This document shows, in pieces, positions 20,921 to 28,872 of a DNA stretch of 64,000 nt. A program made the translations under genes and the position numbers. Source of the stretch: Gluconobacter sp. P1C6_b. Its GTDB lineage: Bacteria; Pseudomonadota; Alphaproteobacteria; Acetobacterales; Acetobacteraceae. Each line of letters begins with the position of its first letter. Within the stretch, counting starts at the first letter, position 1. The notes under the pieces were generated by a model. That model was not told the DNA's origin. It ran no database searches and worked only from the letters and a program-made list of their open reading frames with translations. The DNA lies in the NCBI RefSeq assembly GCF_018811945.1, contig NZ_JACRVU010000005.1, positions 1 to 64,000 on the forward strand, written 5' to 3'.

Positions 20921-21096
20921 GGTTCATACCGGAAGGCAGGTTCGAGGCGATCTGGCAGATCCAGCCCTTCGATCAGCGCGCCGTAGCTGCGCAAAAGCTC
21001 AAGGTTGCTCCGTACGCCGGCGTGAAATTCGGCAGGAATGGTCAGGCCATTCGCACGGGCGAGCACCGCGATTTCGGTATCATTGGGGTCTGTCAC
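20917..21096 (-). CDS. AtzG/HpxX-like small subunit (DUF4089)
   Basis: A 59-residue helical protein, reading TDPNDTEIAVLARANGLTIP then VRSNLELLRSYGALIEG and a C-terminal PAFRYEP. The last segment matches the 'EPAPVF'-like tail of DUF4089 proteins. AtzG forms a heterotetramer with AtzE and stabilises it, a GatC-like relation. I prefer the GTG at 21096, which has GGAG eight bases upstream, over the GTG at 21105, where GGAG touches the codon. It is translationally coupled to the amidase gene. Confidence 0.75.
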   Translation of the reverse strand: MTDPNDTEIAVLARANGLTIPAEFHAGVRSNLELLRSYGALIEGLDLPDRLEPAFRYEP

Positions 21097-21183
21097 TATA
21101 CGCACTCCGGTTGCCGGTTCTGCGGAAAGAATGACAACGCGCTCAGGCGCTGTCCAGCATCTGACGATCTCGAGAGCAGGACC

Positions 21184-22098
21184 TTATGGCCTGATCCGGT
21201 AACGCCAGTCATTGAGAACCGTGACCAGGGTTTCATGCCACGGAATACGCGGCGCCCAGCCCAGTGCGTGACGGGCGGCGACGGGATTGCCCTGCATGGA
21301 CGGCAGGCCGGAAGGACACGGGATCGTGGCATCGACCTCCAGGGATGCGGAAATCCCGGCAACTTCCAGCAGATCACGCGCCATGGACCGCACGCTTCGG
21401 GTTATGCCGGAACAGATGTTCAGAGCCGTTCCGTTCGGCAGAGGCTGGGGAAGAGCGAGCGCATCAATATAGGCGTCACAGGCATCGCGAACGTCGGTTA
21501 TGTCAAAACCGGCATCCGGGTAACCCACGGTAATAGCCGGGGCCTGCTGTCCCGCCTCGATCCGGGCGACCTGTGCCGCGAGAAACGGCAGAATGGCTTC
21601 TTCGTCCTGCGCGGTTCCAGTCTGGGTAAAGGAACGCAGACGCAGACCATGCAGCCCTTCCTGACTCAGGTTTCCGATCGCCAGATCCGCCGCGGCTTTG
21701 CTGGACGCATAAGCATTAACCGGCGCAATGACAGCGGACTCGTCGAGCGGCTGCCCCGAGGAAAAGCTGGCGCCGTAAATCTCGGCTGTCGAGACAAACA
21801 CGAAACTGGCGTGGGGAGCGTGGGTCTCGAAGGTTTCGGCCAGGATGAGCGTTCCATCGAGATTAACGGTCCAGGCCTCAGCATTCTCCGCTTTCGCGCG
21901 GGCAACCGAGGATACGGCGGCCAGATGCAGGCAGGCGTCGGGCTTTTCGTCTTTCACGAACCGTTCGACGGCGGCGCGGTCCCGGATGTCCATCGGGTCT
22001 TCAAGCAAGACATGCCCGGGAATGCGGTCTTTCAGACGCGCCTTGAGGTGCTGCCCGACGAATCCCTGCCCGCCGGTCAGCAGAATCCGCAGTCCCAT
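21184..22098 (-). CDS. NAD-dependent epimerase/dehydratase (nucleotide-sugar SDR)
   Basis: An extended short-chain dehydrogenase of 304 residues. The dinucleotide site is LLTGGQGFVGQHL at the N-terminus; the catalytic region shows FVFVSTAEIYGASF and the YASSK Tyr-Lys pair. The GDP-4-keto-6-deoxymannose reductase/GDP-mannose dehydratase group is the closest fit by overall pattern, suggesting supply of a deoxyhexose for surface polysaccharide. The frame remains open upstream to a TTG at 22314; the ATG at 22098 places the Rossmann motif at its normal distance but has no clear ribosome site. Downstream lies the AtzG-like gene after 87 bases. Confidence 0.78.
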   Translation of the reverse strand: MGLRILLTGGQGFVGQHLKARLKDRIPGHVLLEDPMDIRDRAAVERFVKDEKPDACLHLAAVSSVARAKAENAEAWTVNLDGTLILAETFETHAPHASFVFVSTAEIYGASFSSGQPLDESAVIAPVNAYASSKAAADLAIGNLSQEGLHGLRLRSFTQTGTAQDEEAILPFLAAQVARIEAGQQAPAITVGYPDAGFDITDVRDACDAYIDALALPQPLPNGTALNICSGITRSVRSMARDLLEVAGISASLEVDATIPCPSGLPSMQGNPVAARHALGWAPRIPWHETLVTVLNDWRYRIRP

Positions 22099-22402
22099 TT
22101 CAGGACCGAAATGCGGAGAACGTATCCGCAGGGAAAGAAGCTGAAACGATTGGCATGGGGCATTCTCCAGACAGGATGGGCCCGGGCCATCAGGAATGTC
22201 GGCCCACGCCACGCTGTTTTCGGCCACATCCTCCGACAGGGCAAGGGTCAAGCGGGCGCCGTCACGCTCAAACAGCCTTCCAGCCAGATGCAGGCGAAGT
22301 CCGAGTCTTTTCAATGCGCCGGAATGACGACGTCTTAACAGGTTTTTTACCGTTGTCGTGTTTGCTTGGGATCATACGGAACTGACGGATCTCAACTTTC
22401 CC
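22099..22402. other. Intergenic region between epimerase and flgH
   Basis: About 300 bases with divergent genes on either side. The minus-strand frame of the epimerase continues open through most of it (to a TTG at 22314) with plausible residues, so the real start may be upstream. No convincing promoter, repeat or RNA was recognised. Confidence 0.4.
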
Positions 22403-23149
22403 ATGCGGCACGCTCTTCGATATTCTGTTCGCACTCTGGGGCTGCTCGGGCTTCTGCCGGTCCTGTCAGCCTGCAATTCCCTCGCGCAGATGTCGGAGAT
22501 CGGGCGGCCTCCCCGCATGACATCCATTACCGATCCCACGCTGGCCAATGCCTACCGGCCCGTCACCATGCCAATGCCGCCGCTTCAGGCGCCCCCCGAC
22601 GAGGCAGCGAGCCTCTGGCGTTCGGGGAGCAAGGCGTTCTTCAAGGATCAGCGGGCGTCGCAGGTTGGTGATCTGGTCACGATCATTGTGGATATCACCG
22701 ACAACGCCGCCTTCAACAACGGAACAACTGCCGACCGCACCGCTGACGAGAAATTCGGCATTCCCAATCTGTTCGGAATCAAGGGCAAGGTCATCAGCGC
22801 CATCACCGGAGCGGACAGCCTGAGCACCGCCAGCAGCAGCGATTCCGGCGCCACCGGCAAAATCACCCGCAACGAGACCGTAACCCTGCGTCTGGCAGGA
22901 ACGATCACTCAGGTCCTGCCCAACGGCAACTTCGTTGTGATGGGAAAGCAGGAAGTCCGGGTGAACAGCGAGTTGCGTGAACTGGGGGTCAGCGGCATCG
23001 TCCGGCCGCAGGATATCACTGCGGACAATACCGTGACGCATGACCGGATGGCGGAAGCCCGAATTTCCTATGGTGGCCGCGGAACTCTCACGCAGCTTCA
23101 GACGCCCCGCTATGGCCAGCAGGTCATGGACGCGATCCTGCCGTTCTGA
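22403..23149 (+). CDS. flgH: Flagellar L-ring protein FlgH
   Basis: A 248-residue lipoprotein forming the outer-membrane L-ring around the flagellar rod. The signal ends in lipobox LSAC (about residues 21-24). FlgH hallmarks follow: SLWRSGSKAFFKDQRASQVGDLVTIIV, ITRNETVTLRLAGTITQVLPNGNFVVMGKQEV, and the VRPQDITADNTV to GRGTLTQLQTPRYGQQVMD end. It stands alone here, with no flgA, flgI or other flagellar gene in the window, and has its own terminator. The start at 22403 lacks a strong ribosome site; an in-frame upstream codon at 22358 would spoil the signal peptide. Confidence 0.92.
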   Translation: MRHALRYSVRTLGLLGLLPVLSACNSLAQMSEIGRPPRMTSITDPTLANAYRPVTMPMPPLQAPPDEAASLWRSGSKAFFKDQRASQVGDLVTIIVDITDNAAFNNGTTADRTADEKFGIPNLFGIKGKVISAITGADSLSTASSSDSGATGKITRNETVTLRLAGTITQVLPNGNFVVMGKQEVRVNSELRELGVSGIVRPQDITADNTVTHDRMAEARISYGGRGTLTQLQTPRYGQQVMDAILPF

Positions 23150-23151
23150 AC

Positions 23152-23186
23152 ACAAAAAAGCCGGGGCAGAACCCCGGCTTTTTTGT
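23152..23186. terminator. Terminator between flgH and TPR gene
   Basis: An inverted repeat with A6/T6 arms and a GCCGGGG/CCCCGGC core (23152-23166 with 23172-23186, five-base loop). Convergent genes lie on both sides, so it serves flgH rightward and the tonB operon leftward. Confidence 0.92.
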
Positions 23187-23204
23187 ACTTCCAAGACGAG
23201 TATC

Positions 23205-24446
23205 TTACTTTGTGGGACGCGACAGCAGCAACGACCAGAGTTCAGCAACGTCTTTGGCCGGGCCATTACCCTGCACGGAAGCAAAGGTCTTGATGGCTTC
23301 GGCCTTCTGTCCACCATCCATCTGCGCCATGCCGTATTCGACCTGAGCCAGATCGGGATAACGCGGGTTTTTGCCCAGACCCGTCTTCATCAGAGCCAGA
23401 CCGGCATCAACCTGCCCGTTCAGCACCTGATTGTAACCAGCGGTCAGAGCCGGGCCTGCGTTCGGAGCAGAAGCGGCCTGCGTAACGGCAGATGCGAGCT
23501 GGCTCCGGTTCGTTGCAGCCTGCTGGGCCACAAAGGCATGAAACTTCGCGTCAGCCGCTGCGGTCGGACCATTACCAAGCGAATGATTGGCATAACCCTG
23601 GTTCAGCAGGTTGAGCGCCAGCTGGGGCAGCCCCATCTGGACTGCGCGTTCACCCATATCCTGATAGTCGGACGGATCCTTGAGCACACCGGTCGCCAGA
23701 CGCAAACGCTCGACGTAGAAAACGAGCGGGGGCGAAAGGTTGGGGTTTGCCACCAGATCATGGATCAGCATCGACCAGTAGTCAGGCTTGGAATAGTACT
23801 TGGCCAGCAGGACATAGGCATGCGTCTTGGCATCCGCGTCCTTCAGGTTTGTATAAGCCGTTGCCAGCATCTGAAGCTGGTTCTCGGCCGGAACCTTGCC
23901 AGCCTTGATCGTAGCATCGACCTGTTCCTGTGCAGCCTTGGCCGTGCCTTTCCAGTCCTGCTGCAGGTAGTAGCACTGGATCAGCATCGTCTGCATGCGC
24001 GGATCAGCGCCGTATTCCTTCAGATAACGCTCGGTCGCCGGGATCGCGCGGGCGTACTGCTTGGCGCTGTAGGCCATGGTGGCCTGCGCCATCAGCATCT
24101 GACCCTTGGTAGCCTTCGGCGTACGCGAGCTGTTGATCAGGACATCATAGGCCTTGATGGCAGCATCGGTGTTGCCGGACTGCGCGGCGATGGCCGCACG
24201 CATCTGGGCCGTAGTGTAGGCTTCGTAATCGGTCTTGCCCTTGACCGCGTCTGCGGCGTCAACGGCGTCCATCGCCTTGGCATAATTCTTGGAGGCCAGA
24301 GCACTCTGGGCCTGCTGCAGATCCTTGCCAACGGCCTGACCGAGGACATCGTCGGCATGGGCGGAGCCGGCAAGCGCGGCGATACCAAAGACACCGGCCA
24401 GCAGGAAATTACGGGCGCTCAGACGGCGGTAAAGGGACAAAGACAC
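23205..24446 (-). CDS. Exported TPR-repeat protein of the TonB operon
   Basis: A 413-residue protein with a signal peptide (LSARNFLLAGVFGIAALAGSAHA) followed by helical repeats typical of tetratricopeptide proteins, with Ala at packing positions and YxxA motifs such as AQATMAYSAKQYARAI. It is the last gene of tonB-exbB-exbD-exbD, three bases after the second exbD stop reading leftward. A periplasmic scaffold or adaptor for the TonB motor is suggested by position, and such TPR genes recur beside TonB systems in proteobacteria, but the function here is not established. Confidence 0.8.
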   Translation of the reverse strand: MSLSLYRRLSARNFLLAGVFGIAALAGSAHADDVLGQAVGKDLQQAQSALASKNYAKAMDAVDAADAVKGKTDYEAYTTAQMRAAIAAQSGNTDAAIKAYDVLINSSRTPKATKGQMLMAQATMAYSAKQYARAIPATERYLKEYGADPRMQTMLIQCYYLQQDWKGTAKAAQEQVDATIKAGKVPAENQLQMLATAYTNLKDADAKTHAYVLLAKYYSKPDYWSMLIHDLVANPNLSPPLVFYVERLRLATGVLKDPSDYQDMGERAVQMGLPQLALNLLNQGYANHSLGNGPTAAADAKFHAFVAQQAATNRSQLASAVTQAASAPNAGPALTAGYNQVLNGQVDAGLALMKTGLGKNPRYPDLAQVEYGMAQMDGGQKAEAIKTFASVQGNGPAKDVAELWSLLLSRPTK

Positions 24447-24449
24447 GAA

Positions 24450-24884
24450 TTACTGTCCTTCCATGAACTGATCCAGACCGACAATTCCAAGCTTGGTCAT
24501 GCCGAGACGCTGTGCATCCGCCATAACATGGGCCACCGTCTTGTAGTCGGCAAGACGATCGGGATGGATATGCATTTCAGGCTGGTCCGGCATTGCTGCG
24601 GCAGCTTCGAAATGGGCCTGAAGAGCGGCCTCGGACGTGATCGGCTCGTTGTTCCAGGAAATGCTGTTGTCGTAGCCGATGCTGACGGTCACGAGCTTGG
24701 GTTGTTCGGTCGATGGGGGAGGATTGCCCTGAGGCAGATCGATCGCCACCGAGTGTGTCTGAAGCGGGATGGTGATGATCAGCATGATCAGCAGCACCAG
24801 CATCACGTCGATCAACGGCGTGGTGTTGATATCGACAATGCCTTCGTCTTCGTGCGTGCTGTCAGATCCGACGCTCATGCCCAT
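24450..24884 (-). CDS. exbD: Biopolymer transport protein ExbD (second copy)
   Basis: A 144-residue ExbD/TolR-family protein. The single transmembrane helix (PLIDVMLVLLIMLIITIPLQ) contains the conserved Asp in INTTPLIDVMLVLL that carries protons; the periplasmic domain includes VTVSIGYDNSISW. It works in the ExbB5-ExbD2 motor that energises TonB. It lies downstream of another exbD; the two share the INTTPL-DVMLVLL motif but differ elsewhere, so they are diverged paralogues and not a recent duplication. Confidence 0.92.
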   Translation of the reverse strand: MGMSVGSDSTHEDEGIVDINTTPLIDVMLVLLIMLIITIPLQTHSVAIDLPQGNPPPSTEQPKLVTVSIGYDNSISWNNEPITSEAALQAHFEAAAAMPDQPEMHIHPDRLADYKTVAHVMADAQRLGMTKLGIVGLDQFMEGQ

Positions 24885-24956
24885 GACGGCGGTTCTCCAA
24901 AAGGGTGACGTGAAAGCAGGAACGGGCCGCTTCGTTCAAAACGGCCCGACACGACC

Positions 24957-25382
24957 TCAGTTCGAGTGAGGCTGCTCGGTAATGAAGTCCACGTGGGCGA
25001 TCCCTGCTTCCTGGCAGGTTGCAACCACCTGGCCGACTGCCAGATACTTGGCAGCCTGGTCACCGCGGATCTGGATCTGCGGCTGCGGCTTTTTCTTTGC
25101 CGCCTCGACGAGGCGGTTCAGAAGTTCGGTGTGGTTCGGGACAAGTGTCGTGTCCCAGAACACCTGACCGTTCGCATTCACGGCCAGGACAACATTGCCC
25201 GGCTTGGTCTGCGTCGGCTGATTGGCATCAACCGGCAGCTTGACCTTCACCGTATGCGTGGCGACGGGGATGGTGATCAGAAAGATGATCAGCAGCACCA
25301 GCATGACGTCGACGAGGGGGGTGGTGTTGATTGCCGACACCACCTCGTCGTCACCGCCGCCTCCTCCGACGTTCATTCCCAT
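24957..25382 (-). CDS. exbD: Biopolymer transport protein ExbD (first copy)
   Basis: A 141-residue ExbD. The open frame runs up to 25466 but the ATG at 25382 (MGMNVGGGGGDDEVVSAINT) gives the standard short cytoplasmic N-terminus; this start lies four bases after the exbB stop. The proton-carrying Asp is in INTTPLVDVMLVLLIIFLIT. The glycine-rich cytoplasmic tip and the periplasmic VFWDTTLVPNHTELLNRL segment are typical. It precedes the second exbD by 72 bases. Confidence 0.92.
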   Translation of the reverse strand: MGMNVGGGGGDDEVVSAINTTPLVDVMLVLLIIFLITIPVATHTVKVKLPVDANQPTQTKPGNVVLAVNANGQVFWDTTLVPNHTELLNRLVEAAKKKPQPQIQIRGDQAAKYLAVGQVVATCQEAGIAHVDFITEQPHSN

Positions 25383-25386
25383 GGTA

Positions 25387-26487
25387 TCAGACCCGCTCGC
25401 TGGTGGTGATGGTGGTCGGAACGGACATGCTGCCCTGCTCCGGGCTGACGCCGTGACGGAAGCCACCGATCAGGACGGACTGGATGTCGGCAGCGAAGTT
25501 GCGGACGCGATCCATGGCACCCTTGTTGCGGCGGACGAGCAGGTTGTAACCCAGCACGGCCGGAACAGCGGTAGCAAGACCGATGGCCGTCATGATGAGG
25601 GACTCACCAACCGGACCGGCAACCTTGTCGATGGATGCCTGGCCGGAGATGCCGATGGCCGTCAGAGCGTGATAGATACCCCAGACCGTACCGAACAGAC
25701 CGACGAACGGAGACGTGGAACCCACCGTACCAAGGAAGGCTAGACCACCCTGCATACGGGTGTTGATGGTGTCGACCGAGCGCGAGATGGACATTTCGGT
25801 CCAGGACGGCAGATCAATCGAGTCACGCATGGAGCCTTCGTGGTGCTCTGCAGCCACGATGCCCGTCTCGGCAATGTAACGGAACGGGGAAGACGGCTTC
25901 AGGGCAGCAGCACCGTCGTGAACGGACGGCTTGGTCCAGAACTCACGGGCAGCTTCCTTGGATGCCGCGAACAGACGGCCCTGCTCCAAGAACTTCATGA
26001 CCATGATGATCCAGGTACCAGCGGACATGATGACCATGATGATCAGGACGCCACGGGCAATCGCGTCACCATTGGCCCACAGGGCGCCAAGGCCATACGG
26101 GTTGCCCTGCGGAGCAGGAGCTTCCGGCGTTGCGGTTGCACTCTCGCCCGGCGTTGCGGCCGCGGCAGGAGATTCGTCGGCCGGAGCCGTTGCCGGAGCT
26201 GCGCTATCGGAAGGAGCGGCTCCTGCCGGAGCGCCAGCATCGTTGGGTGCTGCAGTAGGCGGGGCGCCAGCCGGATCAGCGGCGGTCGCCGGGGCTGTCG
26301 GGTTGGAAGAGGGATCCACCGGAGCCGCTGCGGGAGCACTCTGGTCGGCCGGAGCCGGCTGGGCGAAAGCGACGGCCGGTGCAACGGCACCGGAAGCCAG
26401 GGCCAGCGTCAGAGCCAGTGCGCTGGCCCGGACGGCACGCGCCTTCGTCGGAACGGCAAGGGCAGGAAGGCGGAACAGTCTGGTCAT
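25387..26487 (-). CDS. exbB: ExbB proton channel protein with long Ala/Pro-rich leader
   Basis: MotA/TolQ/ExbB-family proton channel (366 residues from the ATG at 26487; 26496 is also possible). After a signal peptide (about 1-43) comes an unusual linker of about 90 residues made mostly of Ala, Pro, Ser and Thr, then three membrane helices: DAIARGVLIIMVIMSAGTWI, and the later FLGTVGSTSPFVGLFGTVWG and ESLIMTAIGLATAVPAVLGY, which contain the conserved ExbB residues. The cleavable signal with a long periplasmic N-terminus resembles the 'ExbB with extension' found in several alphaproteobacteria. It drives TonB with the ExbD proteins. Confidence 0.92.
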   Translation of the reverse strand: MTRLFRLPALAVPTKARAVRASALALTLALASGAVAPAVAFAQPAPADQSAPAAAPVDPSSNPTAPATAADPAGAPPTAAPNDAGAPAGAAPSDSAAPATAPADESPAAAATPGESATATPEAPAPQGNPYGLGALWANGDAIARGVLIIMVIMSAGTWIIMVMKFLEQGRLFAASKEAAREFWTKPSVHDGAAALKPSSPFRYIAETGIVAAEHHEGSMRDSIDLPSWTEMSISRSVDTINTRMQGGLAFLGTVGSTSPFVGLFGTVWGIYHALTAIGISGQASIDKVAGPVGESLIMTAIGLATAVPAVLGYNLLVRRNKGAMDRVRNFAADIQSVLIGGFRHGVSPEQGSMSVPTTITTSERV

Positions 26488-26624
26488 GAACTCCATATCC
26501 TCGTTAGAGATGCCCGTTTTCGGAGCTTTCTGGGTTGTCGGCCATATGGAGACCGGCCCTTTTCTGAGCCCTGCCAGGCTTGGAGAACCTGACAGGGCAA
26601 TTCTGTTTGACGGCAATCGAAAGA

Positions 26625-27293
26625 TCAGTCGTCGCCCATCGTAAAGTCGATGTGCAGCACGTGATGATGCTCTGTTACCGGGGCGCCGTTCACGACGGCG
26701 GGCTGGTAACGGGCCCGACGAAGGAAGTCGAGCGCACTTTCCACGAACTCGTGGCCACCGCTTGAGCTCACAATGGTGCAGTTCGCCGTCTTGCCTGTCG
26801 GAAGAATGTCACACGATGCGGTCACGTGACCTTCGCGATTTTCTTCCATGGCTTCGTCCGGATAGACTGCCTGTGCGCCGTTGATCGGTCGTGCACCAGC
26901 CGAATGATCGGGAACTGCATCAGCCGGCGGACCCTGTGGCGGAGCCGGAACGGGCTCTGGCGACGGAGTCGGGCTGGGCGGCACCGGATGCGGCGGCTTG
27001 ACATGCGTGACCCGCTGGACCGCTTTCGGCGGCGGCGGAACGCTGATCTTCGGCGGCGGAATGTACGGCGGTGGCGGCTGTTCCATCTGCGGCGGCGGCG
27101 GTGGTGGCGGCGGCGGCGGCGGCTTGGGCTGTTCCTTGATGACTTCCGTCTTGATAGGCGGCTTTTCCTGGACCAGCTTGCTCACGGCACCGCTCATGAG
27201 CGCATAGATCACGGCGCCCATAGCCAGCACGGCCACGACGATCGCGACAATGTAGTCTGTCGGCTTGCGCTGCTGTGCGGCGTAGCTCTTCAT
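26625..27293 (-). CDS. tonB: Energy transducer TonB
   Basis: A 222-residue TonB. One N-terminal membrane anchor (TDYIVAIVVAVLAMGAVIYA) is followed by an exceptionally proline-rich spacer with an uninterrupted run of eleven prolines near residue 60 and several PPPP-type groups, and a C-terminal domain from about 130 with DEAMEENREGHVTASCDI and the RRARYQPAVVNG motif. It spans the periplasm and opens TonB-dependent outer-membrane receptors for iron and other ligands. It is the first gene of its operon; no receptor is in the window. Confidence 0.94.
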   Translation of the reverse strand: MKSYAAQQRKPTDYIVAIVVAVLAMGAVIYALMSGAVSKLVQEKPPIKTEVIKEQPKPPPPPPPPPPPQMEQPPPPYIPPPKISVPPPPKAVQRVTHVKPPHPVPPSPTPSPEPVPAPPQGPPADAVPDHSAGARPINGAQAVYPDEAMEENREGHVTASCDILPTGKTANCTIVSSSGGHEFVESALDFLRRARYQPAVVNGAPVTEHHHVLHIDFTMGDD

Positions 27294-27439
27294 GTCGAAA
27301 CCTTCTTACCCCTCACTGACACCGGCGTTGATCCACATCTGCCGGGTGCGGTGCCCCCGATTTCTGTGTTTCCCTCGGGTTCCCTCACCGCAGACCCATA
27401 AAATGCGTCACATGCTTTGAGGACATACCCGATATGCTG

Positions 27440-27468
27440 ATTGGGCAGTCTAACCCGCATGCTGTCAA
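27440..27468 (-). promoter_or_regulatory. Candidate promoter of the tonB operon
   Basis: On the minus strand a perfect -35 hexamer TTGACA (27468-27463) is followed after 17 bases by CCCAAT (27445-27440), a weak -10. A seven-base inverted repeat (27452-27458, 27469-27475) overlaps the spacer and -35 and might be an operator. The leader would be about 140 bases. Confidence 0.4.
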
Positions 27469-27603
27469 GCGGGTTATTGCCTTTATCGAAACGATTTTTT
27501 CATAATGACGACATATTCTTCAGTTCTGGCTGTCGTCATGTGACCAAAAATATCGCAGAGAATCACCGTAACGCAATTTCTCTCTGCCCATTGTGACAGA
27601 TTT

Positions 27604-27650
27604 CATAAAAAAACAGGGTGTCAGAACGGTTTTTCCGTTCTGACACCCTG
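27604..27650 (-). terminator. Terminator downstream of prfB
   Basis: A perfect 16-pair inverted repeat (27614-27629 with 27635-27650) with a five-base loop. Read leftward it is followed by seven T residues (rc of 27607-27613), the intrinsic-terminator signature for prfB. Confidence 0.92.
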
Positions 27651-27681
27651 CAGGGCCCTGATTGCAGTCCCTCTTTCTGCC

Positions 27682-28813
27682 CTACTGGGCTGAGGCGCTG
27701 GCTTCCGAGCGGGTCGCTCCCACACTCTGGGCCAGAGAGGCCGACATGAAGTCGTCCAGGGCGCCATCGAGTACGGCCCCCGGGTTCCCCTTCTCCACTC
27801 CCGTCCTCAGATCCTTGACCAGCTGGTAAGGCGCCAGAACGTAGGAACGGATCTGGTGTCCCCAGCCGATATCGGTCTTTGAGGCTTCTGTCTGGGCAGC
27901 CGCAGCTTCACGCTTCTGGAGTTCCGCCTCGTACATGCGGGCCCGCAGCATTTCCATGGCCTTGGCACGGTTGCGGTGCTGCGACCGGTCCGTCTGACAG
28001 GCCACCACGATTCCTGTGGGAATATGGGTGATCCGGATCGCCGAATCCGTCTTGTTGACGTGCTGTCCGCCCGCACCGGACGCCCGGAACGTATCGACGC
28101 GCAGATCCGAATCGTTGATGTCGATCTCAATCGAGTCATCGACGACCGGATAGACCCAGACGGACGCAAACGATGTCTGGCGACGGGCTGCCGCATCGAA
28201 TGGTGAAATCCGGACCAGACGGTGCACGCCAGCCTCGGTCTTAAGCCAGCCATAGGCATTGGGGCCGCTCACCTGAATGGTAGCGGACTTGATGCCGGCC
28301 TGTTCGCCTTCGCTGCCTTCGATGAAGGTGACCTTGTAGCCATGCTGCTCGGCCCAGCGCGTGTACATGCGCAGGAGCATCTCGGCCCAGTCCTGGGCTT
28401 CCGTGCCACCGGCGCCAGCATTCACCTCGACGTAGCAGTCATTGCTGTCCGCTTCGCCCGAGAGCAGGCTTTCGATTTCGCGCTTGCGAACGTCCTCGGC
28501 AATGGCGCGCAGAGTCTGCACGGCGTCCTGGACGAGACTGTCGTCCCCTTCCATTTCCGCCAGTTCGACAAGTTCGAGCGTGCCTTCGACCTCGGATTCG
28601 ATCCGCTGGACCCCTTCGATCTGGTTCGCCAGCGTTGTCCGCTCACGCATCAGTTTCTGGGCCGCGTCCGCGTCGTTCCACAGGTCGGGGTCTTCAACGC
28701 GGTGATTCAGTTCCGCGAGACGTGTTGTTGCGACATCCCAGTCAAAGATGCCTCCTCAGCAGTGCCACCGACTGCTTGATCTGCTCTGAAAGGGCCTCGG
28801 TTTCGGCCGACAT
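27682..28813 (-). CDS. prfB: Peptide chain release factor 2 (programmed +1 frameshift)
   Basis: RF2, which releases nascent chains at UGA and UAA. The continuous zero-frame part after the shift holds the GGQ motif ([15 protein letters not shown]) and the tail. The gene really begins with the ATG at 28813 (GGAGG five bases upstream): 23 codons end in CTT and an in-frame TGA (28744-28742). Skipping one base there continues as [12 protein letters not shown] into the main frame, giving 376 residues. The coding sequence is thus 28813-28745 joined to 28743-27682. The SPF-type codon-recognition site lies between the two domains. Next gene upstream is mrcA after 59 bases. Confidence 0.96.
28741..28756 (-). 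promoter_or_regulatory. Programmed +1 frameshift site of prfB
   Basis: AGGAGG, a CAT spacer, then CTT TGA C: the same geometry as the E. coli RF2 site (internal Shine-Dalgarno, three bases, slippery CTT, UGA followed by C). When RF2 is scarce the ribosome slips one base and completes the protein, an autoregulatory loop. Confidence 0.95.
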
Positions 28814-28872
28814 AATGTCCTCCACTGAAAGGGCAGCCTGTCACCGCCCCATTCGGTCTGTTCTGGTGCGTC

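Larger units (their letters stand above)
27294..27681. other. Intergenic region upstream of tonB
   Basis: About 390 bases between the divergently placed tonB start and the prfB stop. It contains the candidate tonB promoter (27440-27468), an AACCCGC/GCGGGTT inverted repeat (27452-27475) overlapping it, and the prfB terminator (27608-27650). No reading frame with a ribosome site was seen and no clear Fur-box match. Confidence 0.5.
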
